Source: Helianthus annuus
Lineage: Eukaryota; Streptophyta; Magnoliopsida; Asterales; Asteraceae
DNA length: 64,000 nucleotides
Reading direction: 5' to 3'
Assembly (NCBI RefSeq): GCF_002127325.2
Contig: NC_035433.2
Coordinates: 122,170,088 to 122,234,087, forward strand
This document shows, piece by piece, positions 45,601-55,250 of this stretch. Under the pieces are notes generated by a model. It was not told where the DNA came from. It did no database searches and worked only from the letters and a program-made list of their open reading frames with translations. Both the position numbers and the translations under genes were made by a program. Each line of letters opens with the position of its first letter. Position 1 is the first letter of the stretch.

Positions 45601-48170
45601 ATCCGACCGACCAGGCCTTACCACTTTGGGAATCCTATAAATACCCCATGTGACTTTCATTCTTTCCACTTTTGGCAAGTGACGTCCGACCAGTGCTCCT
45701 ACTCGCTTTTTCCTTCGATTTCTCGCAATTCCGGTAAGATCTCGTCCTAAATCTTGTACTTCCATAGTCTACACGCACTCCTACACCTTTCTATCTTTTG
45801 AATCTTAACTTTTAACAGTGGAATCATCAAGACTCAAGGTGTTCTAGGATGACGTTATCATGTGTTCTTGAAGAACTTCATGTTTTGGCCTCAATCCACC
45901 AAGAACAACTTAGATCTAACCGATTTCAACATAAACAAACAAAGGTCCTTCATGGATCTAGACATATTCATGGTAAAAAGGATTGAGAGAAGGTTTTCCA
46001 ACTTTCTTTCAACTCTTTTACACTCAATACATTCAAAACCGATAGAATCGGACCTAGTGCCGACATACCACTCGTTGTTGTGGTCGCGCTGGTTCAAGAT
46101 CTGAACTCTAACCAAGACACTGTTGATTTCGTGTTAAACATGGAACACCGTCTTGAACCATTAACTGATCGGATTTGGGTGATTCCTGTCCGATCAGGGA
46201 TACCAAGTATTGACAAAGTTTCTGTTGGTTAGCAAGTTATCAAGACGTCCCAATAAAACGACAAACAATCAAAACGGCCAAGTGTAAGACGAACGGAACG
46301 ACCAGGACAGAGTGCTGTCCGACCGGACTACTGTCCGAACGGACAGCCATCCGAGCGACCGGCTGTCCGAACGACGTACACTATGGGTCCCACACCGTCC
46401 GATCAACCGACCAGAAAGGTAGAGGTACTTCAATGTTACAAAATACTACAACAAAAACTTCAAAAGTCAAGCCATCATACACAGACACATCCTTCTCAAA
46501 GGAAGAAACAATCCACTCGAACAGTCATCCGACCGGACTACTGTCCGACCGGACCACTGTCCGAACGGATCGCCATCCGCACGACCGGCTGTCCGATCGG
46601 ACTACCATCCGATCGAACTGCTATCCGAGCCACTCGCACTTTGCATCATTTTACGCGTCTCTTATTGTTATGCTATCACTCTGTTCAGGCTAACCCTACT
46701 ATCTAGCGCTCCCTTCAATCCATCAACCGCTGTGAGTATACTCGATCCCTTTTTGCTTTACGTACTTTTGGGTGTTACATACGTTACTTATTCTAAATCA
46801 CATCAACACACTACGTAATACTTTAAACGCTAACCGTTACAGCATGTTATACACGACTAAGTGAATGCTTGTTTGTTATGTTTACACATGGAATGCTGTC
46901 TACCTGCCTTAACGACGATAGTCCTATAGTTTGGACTCAGCACCCGCTCACGCGGAGGTTGTTAAGGACAATTATTTGCATGGATTACAGTGGTGATTAT
47001 GTATTACGAACTGCCTTGGGCAGTCAACCCGCAGTCATTGGTATCGATAGGTTCATGTCGATAACTAACATGCTTCATTTTACTCAGTGTACGTGCTGGT
47101 TATGCGTAAACTATTTTGAACTCTATATGCTATTATCAAACTTGTATACTCGCCTTTACACTATGTGTATTAACTTTTATTTTAATGTATGTGACAGGTG
47201 CATAAGGTGTCTATTTGCTTGGAAATCAAGGCTAGGAAAGAGTCCTAGAACCAACAAATAGTTGTCTGTACTAATGAAACCTGAGTTGTCGGAACAGAAC
47301 TATTTGACTAGATTTTGTCTGTAATAATTACGTTATCTTTTATGACATGGTATGGGACGTGTTGTTTTAAATAATCGGTAATTGCATAGGCGGCCCTGAG
47401 GGTGTGCGGGGAGGACCATCGGCCAGGGTCTGAGATTTCGAAGGGCACGTTTTACCGAAGATGTTCAGAGTGATGCGATTGGAGCTTTGGCCGATCGGAT
47501 TGAGCATGATTCTCAACGTTTTAAGGGATTAAACTCAAATGGTAGTTAAGATAAAGACAGAGATAAGTGTTATCATAAAAAAAAGTTGGTTAAAACGAGT
47601 GGATTAAAGACCTTTGAGGTTGCCGGAATTCCAACGAAACCGCCAGAGAAGACAATAGAAAAGGCGGCTATTTTTTTGTTTCGTGATTCACACAAATGGT
47701 CCCTGCAGATATAATTATTTACAAAACAGATTTGGAATTAATTATGTGTTTTGTTTAACTTTACAAAAAGTCAAGTTTACTCCTTTAGATTTTTTCTTTT
47801 TTTAACTTATATATTACAATTTTATAAACTATATAAAACTTCATTTCTTTTATAAAATTTAAATATAAACTTTAAAGATTTATAAAAAGGATGTTTTTTA
47901 TTAAATACCAATTTATAAATTTTAATTATTCAGGCGTTAACTTAATTTGTTAGAATTTTTTTCAATTATTTAGGCGTTAATGGTTGTATGAAAATTAGTT
48001 TACATTATATATTTCATTAAGGACTAAGGGCACATTTTTTCAAGCTCGAACAGGGTATATGAATTCTCAGAGCCGGCCCTGGATAATTGTAGTTGTTATG
48101 GAAACTTCTGGACAATCTGTTTCGCTCAGTGCCACGCCCCGATGTTTCCGCCATCGGTTGGGGTGTGACA
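45601..48170 (+). repeat. 3' LTR of element E (5' truncated)
   Basis: This matches E LTR 1 from 27243 onward and is uninterrupted at the site where A sits in LTR 1. The TATA box is at 45636-45643 and the TCCGACCGG array at 46295-46630. A 697 bp hAT element interrupts it at 47385-48081. The end GGGGTGTGACA (48170) abuts the TSD GATGG. Confidence 0.88.
47385..48081. mobile_element. Non-autonomous hAT element in the E 3' LTR
   Basis: 697 bp with TIRs CATAGGCGGCCCTGAG and, inverted, CAGGGCCGGCTCTGAG (12 of 16 match). It is flanked by an 8 bp target duplication, GGTAATTG (47377-47384) and GATAATTG (48082-48089). The empty site GGTAATTGTAGTTG is in the E 5' LTR near 36570. There is no transposase; the AT-rich interior shows nothing else. 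Confidence 0.85.
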
Positions 48171-48830
48171 GATGGCGGGGGTCCAAACTCTTTGATCCCC
48201 TCATATGTAAGCTACTATTAAAACTTTAACCCGGCTACTTAGGACTGTATCCCTGCTGAATCAGACTACTTAGCCGAGGGTAACGTCACCTTCAAAAGAG
48301 GGGCCTACCACATTATGCATTAATAACTTAATTAATTATCTTTCTATAATCCGACCCTTTCGGATTGTATCCTTGCTGACTCAAACTACTGGGTTGAGGG
48401 TAACGTCACCTTCAAAAGAGGGGCCTACTACAATAACTAAGATAATCTCTTAAAAAGTGCAAAAGTGTGGAAATAATCAAAGGTTACACTACACACGAGT
48501 CGGATCCAAGTGATTCATCTTGTCTATCTGTTTTTTTATTTCTTATTTTATTTTTCAGCATTTTAGTTAGTTTTAATTTTTCTAGTTTAAAAACCTTTTT
48601 CTAACTTTTGATTTGATTAGACGTTGAGGATAAACCGGTACTAAAAGCTCTTGTGTCCTTGGACAACCTCCGTATCTTACCAACACTATACTACGCTCAC
48701 GATGGGTGCACTTGCTCATATGTGTGTTTAGTCTTAGTAAATATCGTGTTTTATAAATTTAAAACTTGGCTAAAAAGTGTAAAAAGGCTTAAAATATATA
48801 TAAAAAATATATAACACCACACACACATCA
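48171..48830 (+). repeat. Solo LTR G, segment 3 (U5 end)
   Basis: This begins with the second GATGG and continues the G LTR to ACACATCA. Two similar blocks at about 48215-48310 and 48350-48430 share GAGGGTAACGTCACCTTC, an internal duplication. No gene is seen. Confidence 0.82.
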
Positions 48831-48835
48831 ACCTT

Positions 48836-49679
48836 CAACAAATATATGAGGTGCATCTAGAAAAGCATGGAATACCCGGCATGATTGGTAGCTTGGATTG
48901 TCGTCAATGGCATTGGTATAATTTTCCAACCGCATGGCGAGGTCAACATACACGGGGTGACCAAAAAGGGCCAACTTTGGTGTTACAAGCTGTTGCGTCA
49001 TACGACCTTTGGATTTGGTCGGCTTTCTTTGGTGTAGCCGGGTGTATGAACGACATTAATACCTTAGAGGCTTCACCATTATAGAGAGCTACATTTCTGG
49101 AACGGTACCAAAGGTCGGTTTTCATGCGAACAGGAACGACTACGAACACGGCTACTATTTGGGCAATGGTATATACCCGGAGTATTCGATTATTGTTAAA
49201 ACGTTTTCTGAAACGTTCGATGAGAAAAGAAAGTATTTTAAAAAACTACAAGAGTCTTCGAGAAAGGACATCGAGAGGTGTTTTGGGGTTCTACAGCAAC
49301 GATGGCATTTTATTAGAAATCCTTGTCGTATGTGGCATAAGGATAGAATACGAATGACCATGTATGCTTGCATCATTTTGCATAATATGATCATAGAGGA
49401 TGATGGAAAAGCGATACGCCAAAACTATATTCTGGAAGATTTAGTTGAAGGAACCCAAGGAACAATGGAAGAGAGACTCGCAAATGCTCAACTATTGCGA
49501 TCTAAGGAAATACATAACACGTTGAAAGCGGATTTGGTCAAGCATGCTTGGGCGATTCGCCCAATGCGACACAATGGTGACGGCGAAGAAGATTCCGAGG
49601 AAGAAGAAGTTGAGGAATTCGAAGACGGGAACTTTGAAGACGTAGGTTTGGATGCTGGAGAAAACGAAGAGGAAGAATG
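48836..49679 (+). pseudogene. H1 transposase, catalytic part (DDE)
   Basis: This continues exon 2 from 17780. The first catalytic Asp is in GSLDCRQWHW and the second in ASYDLWIWSAFFG. A one-base loss relative to H2 at about 49079-49083 shifts the frame. After the shift come YEHGYYLGNGIYPEYS, the third acidic residue in RKDIERCFGVLQQRWHF and a very acidic C-terminal tail (Glu/Asp-rich, about 49560-49676). All three catalytic positions survive here, unlike in H2. Lesions: the exon 1 stop, this frameshift, and the 31 kb insertion. The family is PIF/Harbinger superfamily, HARBI1-type nuclease. Confidence 0.85.
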
Positions 49680-49964
49680 AGAGAACAACGATGAAGACAA
49701 AGAATAAAAGTATTTTTTTAGTGTAATGTTTTTTTTTATTTTAACGTTTTTTTTAATTTTATTGTATTGTTTTTTATTTAATGAAATGATTTTTAATTTT
49801 AAAAAACTTATAAATTAATTAAAAAAAATGAAAATTAAATAATTGAGTAATGATGACAAAGTGCTTTATGACTACGGCCTCAAGTGGCATAACGCCCCAT
49901 AAAGCCCCTGCGTGACGTGGCACGACACGTGTCGCATAACGCCCACAAAATGACTACGGATGGC
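48836..49964 (+). mobile_element. H1: PIF/Harbinger transposon, right part
   Basis: This resumes after the second ACCTT (48831-48835) with the transposase catalytic region, then an AT-rich 3' region and a terminal region rich in CATAAAGCCCC and GCATAACGCCC words. The right end is approximate, near CTACGGATGGC. Confidence 0.8.
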
Positions 49965-50108
49965 TATAGATTCCTGCATATAACCACATAAAGGGCAGGG
50001 GAAATATACCCAATGTGCACGCCTCTTTTTGCCAGCTCTACGCGTGTAGGAATTTTGCTTCTTCATACAAGTGTATTTGCCTTAGCCGTTACCCAGTTGC
50101 ACCACTCC

Positions 50109-50284
50109 CAGGGGCGAAGTATAGAGAGGGGGGGGACCCCCCGAAGTTTTCGCTCAGTAGTGTTATATACGTAGTTTTCGTATAGAAACTTTTTGGTATA
50201 TACGTTTTCGACCCCCTGGTTCTATAGAAATTTTGGGTATATACGTCTTCAACCCCCCGTCATTCGGAACAAGCTTCGCCACTG
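50109..50284. mobile_element. Short hAT-type MITE, copy 1
   Basis: 176 bp, CAGGGGCGAAGTATAGAG to AAGCTTCGCCACTG, with TIR CAGGGGCGAAG against CAGTGGCGAAG. The flanking 8 bp are similar but not identical. It interrupts the minus-strand gene fragment. Confidence 0.65.
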
Positions 50285-50573
50285 ACTATCCCATTGCGAA
50301 GTCTTCAGAGTTTGATAAAGATGTTGCACCCAATTCCTTGCGCACCAAATTAACCGTAAAGTAGGTTCCTTTATCAGTTTCCCAGCCCCGCGCATCAGTT
50401 GTTTCCTTCATATTTCTGTTTCTGAGTAGCTCAAACAAGTGCAAAAATTCAGCCCAACTTTCGACAGTTGTCGGTTTTGCCTTCCAATCCCATTCCAATA
50501 CAATTTCTGTCCCCAAAGCCTTTACTTTTAATCCTTTCATTGCTGCTAATTTATACATCAGTGGGAATTTCAC
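50285..50573 (-). pseudogene. Gene fragment of unknown origin, copy 1
   Basis: Open for 95 codons (MKFPLMYKLAAMKGLK to SEDFAMG), with normal-looking amino-acid composition and a WDWKAKPTTVESWAE segment. The same reading is in 54682-54967, there with a frameshift. After the hAT MITE (50109-50284) the frame could continue as GVVQLGNG. There is no start context or promoter that I can recognise. It looks like a piece of a host gene carried along with the Harbinger unit. I do not recognise the family. Confidence 0.45.
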
Positions 50574-50688
50574 TTATTCTTTCGTAAAACAAGTGACACC
50601 AGAATTTGTCAAATAAAGAATGTTTTTTTATTAAATGTTTTTTTAATGATGTACGTAGAACAAAGAATGCTTTTTTTATTAAGTTTTT

Positions 50689-52271
50689 GAGTAAATTACA
50701 TTTTTGGCCCCTGTGGTTATATCAGTTTTACTATATTGGCCCAAAATAAAAATTTTTAACAGATTTGCCCCCATGGTCCCTATAACTAACCGTTTTGGCC
50801 CCTGAGTCCAACTCAACCTCTTACCCTGGTTAATTATTTGTCACTTTCAAGGGCATTTTTGTAATTTCTCATCCCTTTAAATCTAATTTCAATTTCAAAC
50901 CCAGATTTCAAGAACAAACCCAGATTTCATAATATCCAAAATCAGATTTTATAAAAAGTATTGTCCTCAAAATAGAAGAATCAAGAATCTTCTCCATGTT
51001 TCCTAATCCACCATTGACCTCACGTTGATTTTTTCTATGGAGGAAATCTTCATCCACATGTAGCACTAGACTCATATGCAGCGTTTCCTCTTGAATTTCA
51101 CTAACTCAGTTCCCAAATCAATTTCACACACAAACTTTCATTTACTTCAATTCAACAATCCCACTCAAATCTCATAACTTTTTCGGCTTCAACTGCATCA
51201 TCCACCATAAAAAGGTTCGTTATAATCTTTCATTTCAGTTAAAAATCAGATACCCTTTATTCTTTACTTCAATTCGGACATGGGTTTTGCTTTGCTTTTA
51301 GTGGGTGTTTGGGATTCCTTCTCAAAAAGGACTTTTGAGCTCAAAAGGACTTATTAACCTACTAAAAGTTAAAAGGAATCCCAAACATCTTCTAGAAAAG
51401 GACTTATATATCTAAAAGGAATCCCAAACACTCTGTGAAAAGGACTTATATGCAGTTTTTTGCCTTCAAGAAGGAGAAGTCAATAAGTAACAATTTCTTA
51501 CTTCTTGCTTCTCAAAAGTCCTTTTGAGTCAAAAGGAATCCCAAACATGCCCTTAATAAACTTCAATCAGAACTGAATCAAACATTAACAGATTCTAAAT
51601 TCAGTGTTTGTAATGAAACCCACCAAATCCGATTCGAATCAAACATTAACAGATCTGGGTGATTCAGATTCAGTAATTCAGATTCGTTAAACCACCACCA
51701 TGCACACCCAAATCCGACTGACCCAAATTCGATCATCGCTGACTTTGTTTTTGAGATCGGAATCGATTATCGCTCTGTCAATCGTCGCTGGATGTTTGAA
51801 TGGAGTCGATATCCACCGGTCGTTCTTCTCCGGTGACTTCTCGGCGTTGAGGTATAACCGGAGTTCTTTCCTTTTCTGCTCAATCTCATCTGTGATTTTT
51901 ACAAACATGGGAGGTTCGAAGGACAGAAGGTAACCCACATCTGCATATCACCATCTTTGTCAGCTATGAAATTAGGGTTTTGAATGAACTGTCGAAGAAG
52001 AAGATGATTTAGTGAAGAAGATGAAGTGAAAAAAAATAGAGGTTTAGGGTTTTATTTATAAAGACATATTAGGGGGGAGGTAAAATTACCAAATTAGACA
52101 TCATGTGATAAACATGTGACCAATAAATTAACCTGAGTTAAGGTTTGGTTAGATTTAGGGGCCAAAACGGTTAGTTATAGGGACCATCGGGGCAAATCTG
52201 TTAAAAAATCTTATTTTGGGCCAATATAGTAAAACTGATATAACCACAGGGGCCAAAAACGTAATTTACTC
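50689..52271. mobile_element. Non-autonomous Mutator-like element
   Basis: 1583 bp with long TIRs (over 100 bp, opening GAGTAAATTACATTTTTGG, with the reverse complement at 52160-52271) and a perfect 9 bp target duplication TAAGTTTTT (50680-50688, 52272-52280), the hallmark of Mutator. No transposase. The interior could be captured host sequence (for example 51700-51933, open on both strands), but I recognise no protein. It hosts a Tourist MITE. Confidence 0.9.
51301..51552. mobile_element. Tourist-like MITE inside the Mutator-like element
   Basis: 252 bp with TIRs GTGGGTGTTTGGGATTCC and, inverted, GGGCATGTTTGGGATTCC, and TTA on both sides (51298-51300, 51553-51555), as for PIF/Harbinger MITEs. 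The interior repeats AAAAGGAATCCCAAACA three times. Confidence 0.8.
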
Positions 52272-52294
52272 TAAGTTTTTTAATGATGTACTTA

Positions 52295-54365
52295 GACCCA
52301 CTGTTATGGGGTGGTATAAGCAAAACATGGCGCCTTATGGCGCCGGGAACACCGAGACAGCAGGCGCCATCGGAGGAAAGAAGCATGGCAGCGCCATGCA
52401 TATAACGGCGTGATGAGGTGTTTGGTTTGATTATTTGACCATTGAACGGTCATATACATTAAAAAAAATCAATTTCCAATCTATAAATACTTCCCAAATC
52501 TCCTATTTTTTTACAATTCATCATATATCATTCCATTCTTCTCTATATATTTTTTAAAAAGTGTTGAAACTACTCTCACCCTATTAAAAAAATGGGTTCC
52601 CAATCGGAAGACTCGTTCACCGATATTTACCAAAGATTTTTTCACCTGAAGAAAACGCGGAGGAGGAAGAAGCGGTTACGAGTGCATGTACTCTTGTGAT
52701 ACAAGCAATGGAGCACGTTCGGCCTACTCCCCCTCCACGGCCCATTTTGCAGCGCACCTATATCTTGCGAGATCGTGAAGTCGCGAACGAGCGTTTGATG
52801 AAAGACTATTTTGATCCCACACTGGTTCACGGACCCAATGTTTTTAGATGGCAGTTTCAGATGAGCCGAAGGTTATTTTTGCGCAATAATAATGATTTGG
52901 AAGATAAGAATGATTTCTTTAAGCAAAGAGTGGACGCACGAGGATATTTAGGCTTCAACTCAATTCAAAAGGTCACTTCCGCTTTACGCATATTAGCCTA
53001 CGGAAACACGTACGACATCAACGACGAGTACTTGAAGATGGGGGAGAAAACAACACGAGATTGCGTGGAACATTTTTGCTATGGTATTTTTTAATCACTT
53101 TTATTTATTTACTTTTATATTTTTACTTTTATTTTAGTAGCTTACTAGTAAAACTTTTACATATTAAATTAAATTTTAGGTATATGCCAGTTATATAGAA
53201 AACGTTATTTGAGAAATCCCACTTGGAACGACCTTCAACAAATATATGAGGAGTATCTAGAAAAGCATGGAATACCCGGCATGATTGGTAGCTTGGATTG
53301 TCTTCAATAGTGTTGGTATAATTGTCCAACCGCATGACGAGGTCAACATACACGGGGTGACCAAAAAGGGCCAACTTTGGTGTTACAAGCTGTTGCGTCA
53401 TACGACCTTTGGATTTGGTCGGCTTTCTTTGGTGCAGCCGGGTGTATGAACGACATTAATACCTTAGAGGCTTCACCATTATTAGAGAGCTACATTTCTG
53501 GAACGATACCAAAGGCCGGTTTTCATGCGAACGGGAACGACTATGAGCATGGCTACTATTTGGGCGATGGTATATACCCGGAGTATTCGATTATTGTTAA
53601 AACGTTTTCTGAAACGTTCGATGAGAAAAGAAAGTATTTTAAAAACTACAAGAGTCTTCGAGAAAGGACATCGAGATGTGTTTTGGGGTTCTACAGCAAC
53701 GATGGCATTTTATCAGAAATCCTTGTCGTATGTGGCAGAAGGATAGAATACGAATGACCATGTATTTTTGCATCATTTTGCATAATATGATCGGAAAAGC
53801 GATATGCCAAAACTATATTACGGAAGATTTAGTTGAAGGAACCCAAGGAACAATGGAAGAGAGACTCACAAATGCCCAACTATTGCGATCTAAGGAAATA
53901 CATAACACGTTGAAGGCGGATTTGGTCGAGCATGCTTGGGCGATTCGCCCAATGCGACACAATGGTGACGACGAAGAAGATTCCGAGGAAGAAGAAGTTG
54001 AGGAATTCGAAGACAGGAACTTTGAAGACATAGGTTTGGATGCTGGAGAAAACGAAGAGGAAGAAGGAGAGAACGGCGATGAAGACGAAGAATAAATGTA
54101 TTTTTTTTAGTGTAATGTTTTTCTTTTTTATTTTAACGTTTTTTTTTAATTTTATTGTATTGTTTTTTATTTAATGAAATGATTTTTAATTTTAAAAAAC
54201 TTATAAATTAATTAAAAAATGAAAATTAAATAATTGAGTAATGATGACAAAGGGGCTTTATGACTACGGCCTCAAGTGGCATAACGTCCCATAAAGCCCC
54301 TGCGTGACGTGGCACGACACGTGTCGCATAATGCCCACAAAGGGGCCTTATGACTACGGATGACC
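52295..54365 (+). mobile_element. H2: PIF/Harbinger transposon, second copy
   Basis: A close copy of H1 without the large insertion. It begins GACCCACTGTTATGGGG after GTACTTA and ends near CTACGGATGACC. It shows what the H1 locus looked like before solo LTR G arrived, with the join ACGACCTTCAACAAATA at about 53229-53245. Confidence 0.82.
52592..54095 (+). pseudogene. H2 transposase (PIF/Harbinger, broken)
   Basis: The start ATG is at 52592 (MGSQSEDSF). A one-base loss in a T run at about 52637 shifts the frame. The main exon 1 frame (to 53083) has ILRDREVANERLMKDYF and MGEKTTRDCVEHFC. A GT-AG intron spans 53084-53179. Exon 2 opens GICQLYGKRYLRNPTWND. It has stops at about 53308 and 53336 on either side of the first catalytic Asp region (GSLDC), the second Asp in ASYDLWIWSAFFG, and a frameshift at about 53640. 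The end part (CFGVLQQRWHF to the acidic tail) closes at 54095. The catalytic DIERCFG stretch is disturbed by the shift. Same family and function as H1. With different lesions in each copy, the two decayed independently after duplication. Confidence 0.85.
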
Positions 54366-54508
54366 GTAGATTCCTGCATATAACCACATAAAGGGCAGGG
54401 GAAATATACCCAATGTCCACGCCTCTTTTTGCCAGCTCTACGCGTGTAGGAATTCTGCTTCTTCATACAAGTGTATTTGCCTTAGCCGTTGCCCAGTTGC
54501 ACCACTCC

Positions 54509-54682
54509 CAGGGGCGAAGTATAGAGAGGGGGGACCACCCGAACTTTCGCTCAGTAGTGTTATATACGTAGTTTTCGTATAGAATTTTTTTGGTATATAC
54601 GTTTTCGACCCCTTGGTTCTATATAAATTTTGGGGTATATACGTTTTCGACCCCCCGTCATTCGGGCCAAGCTTCGCCACTG
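54509..54682. mobile_element. Short hAT-type MITE, copy 2
   Basis: Same element and position as 50109-50284, so it was in the unit before duplication. Confidence 0.65.
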
Positions 54683-54967
54683 ACTATCCCATTGCGAAGT
54701 CTTCATAGTTTGATAAAGATGTTGCACCCATTTCCTTGCGCACCAAATTAACCGTAAAGTAGGTTTCTTTATCAGTTTCCCAGCCCCACGCATCAGTTGT
54801 TTCCTATTTCTGTTTCTCAGTAGCTCAAACAAGTGCAAAATTTCAGCCCAACTTTCCACAGTTGTCGGTTTTGCCTTCCAATCCCATTCCAATACGATTT
54901 CTGTCCCCAAAGCCTTTACTTTTAATCCTTTCATTGCTGCTAATTTATACATCAGTGGGAATTTCAC
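54683..54967 (-). pseudogene. Gene fragment of unknown origin, copy 2
   Basis: Same start (MKFPLMYKLAAMKGLK) as the fragment at 50285-50573. A small deletion near 54805 shifts the frame after FELLRNRN. No family recognised. Confidence 0.4.
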
Positions 54968-55098
54968 TTTTTCTTTCGTAAAACAAGTGACACCAGAATC
55001 TGTGAAATAAAGAATGTTTTTTTATTAAATGTTTTTTTTAGTGATGTACGTAAAACAAAGAATGCTTTGTTTTATTAAGTTTTTTAATGATGTACTTA

Positions 55099-55250
55099 TT
55101 GTTTCCCCTCGAATTTGAACAAGTGAGAGTACAATTAATATTTTTATTTTTGGGAGAAAACTCCAAGCCAATCCATCATCATTTTTCCAAGCTTCTTTTC
55201 TTATACCTTGTTTTGTTTATTCAATTTTTATTTTTAATATAAACTAGAAT
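55099..55250. repeat. Diverged duplicate block, copy 1
   Basis: TATTGTTTCCC and CCAAGCCAATCCATCATCA here match 60830-60960 at about 80% by eye. It is part of an older duplication. Confidence 0.6.

Larger units (their letters stand above)
26586..48170 (+). mobile_element. Element E: chromovirus-like LTR element, gutted and rearranged
   Basis: The ends are TGTAACACCCCGTG (26586) and GGGGTGTGACA (48170), with a perfect target duplication GATGG (26581-26585, 48171-48175) inside G. The 5' LTR is about 2.5 kb once A is removed. A PBS follows, then only about 95 bp of internal sequence before F. The 3' LTR is present from 45601 but lacks its first part. No coding domain survives. The LTR end and PBS context closely resemble those of F, so both belong to one broad gypsy lineage (Tekay/Retand-like, tentative). 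Confidence 0.85.
17781..48830 (+). mobile_element. Element G: solo LTR of an Athila-type Ty3/gypsy element, split by nested insertions
   Basis: The ends are TGATGTGCAC (17781) and ACACATCA (48830), flanked by a perfect 5 bp target duplication ACCTT (17776-17780, 48831-48835) inside the H1 transposase. Without the nested elements the sequence is three pieces (17781-18431, 26155-26585, 48176-48830), about 1.74 kb in all. There is no second LTR, primer site or internal domain, so it is a solo LTR left by LTR-LTR recombination. The Athila affiliation rests on the LTR sequence style and is less certain than the boundaries. Confidence 0.85.
49965..50688. repeat. Flank of tandem unit 1
   Basis: Shared with 54366-55098 and, in part, 16631-16836. 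It contains a hAT MITE (50109-50284) and a gene fragment on the minus strand (50285-50573). The last 9 bp (TAAGTTTTT) are the target duplication of the Mutator-like element. Confidence 0.8.
54366..55098. repeat. Flank of tandem unit 2
   Basis: The same sequence as 49965-50688 plus 52281-52294, without the Mutator-like insertion. It contains a hAT MITE (54509-54682) and a gene fragment. It ends GTACTTA at 55098 and passes into TTGTTTCCC, the outer edge of the array. Confidence 0.8.

Noticed and set aside
17781..48830. G as a complete Athila element whose interior is B to E
   Set aside because: Removing B and E at their own target duplications leaves one continuous LTR with no PBS, PPT or second LTR.
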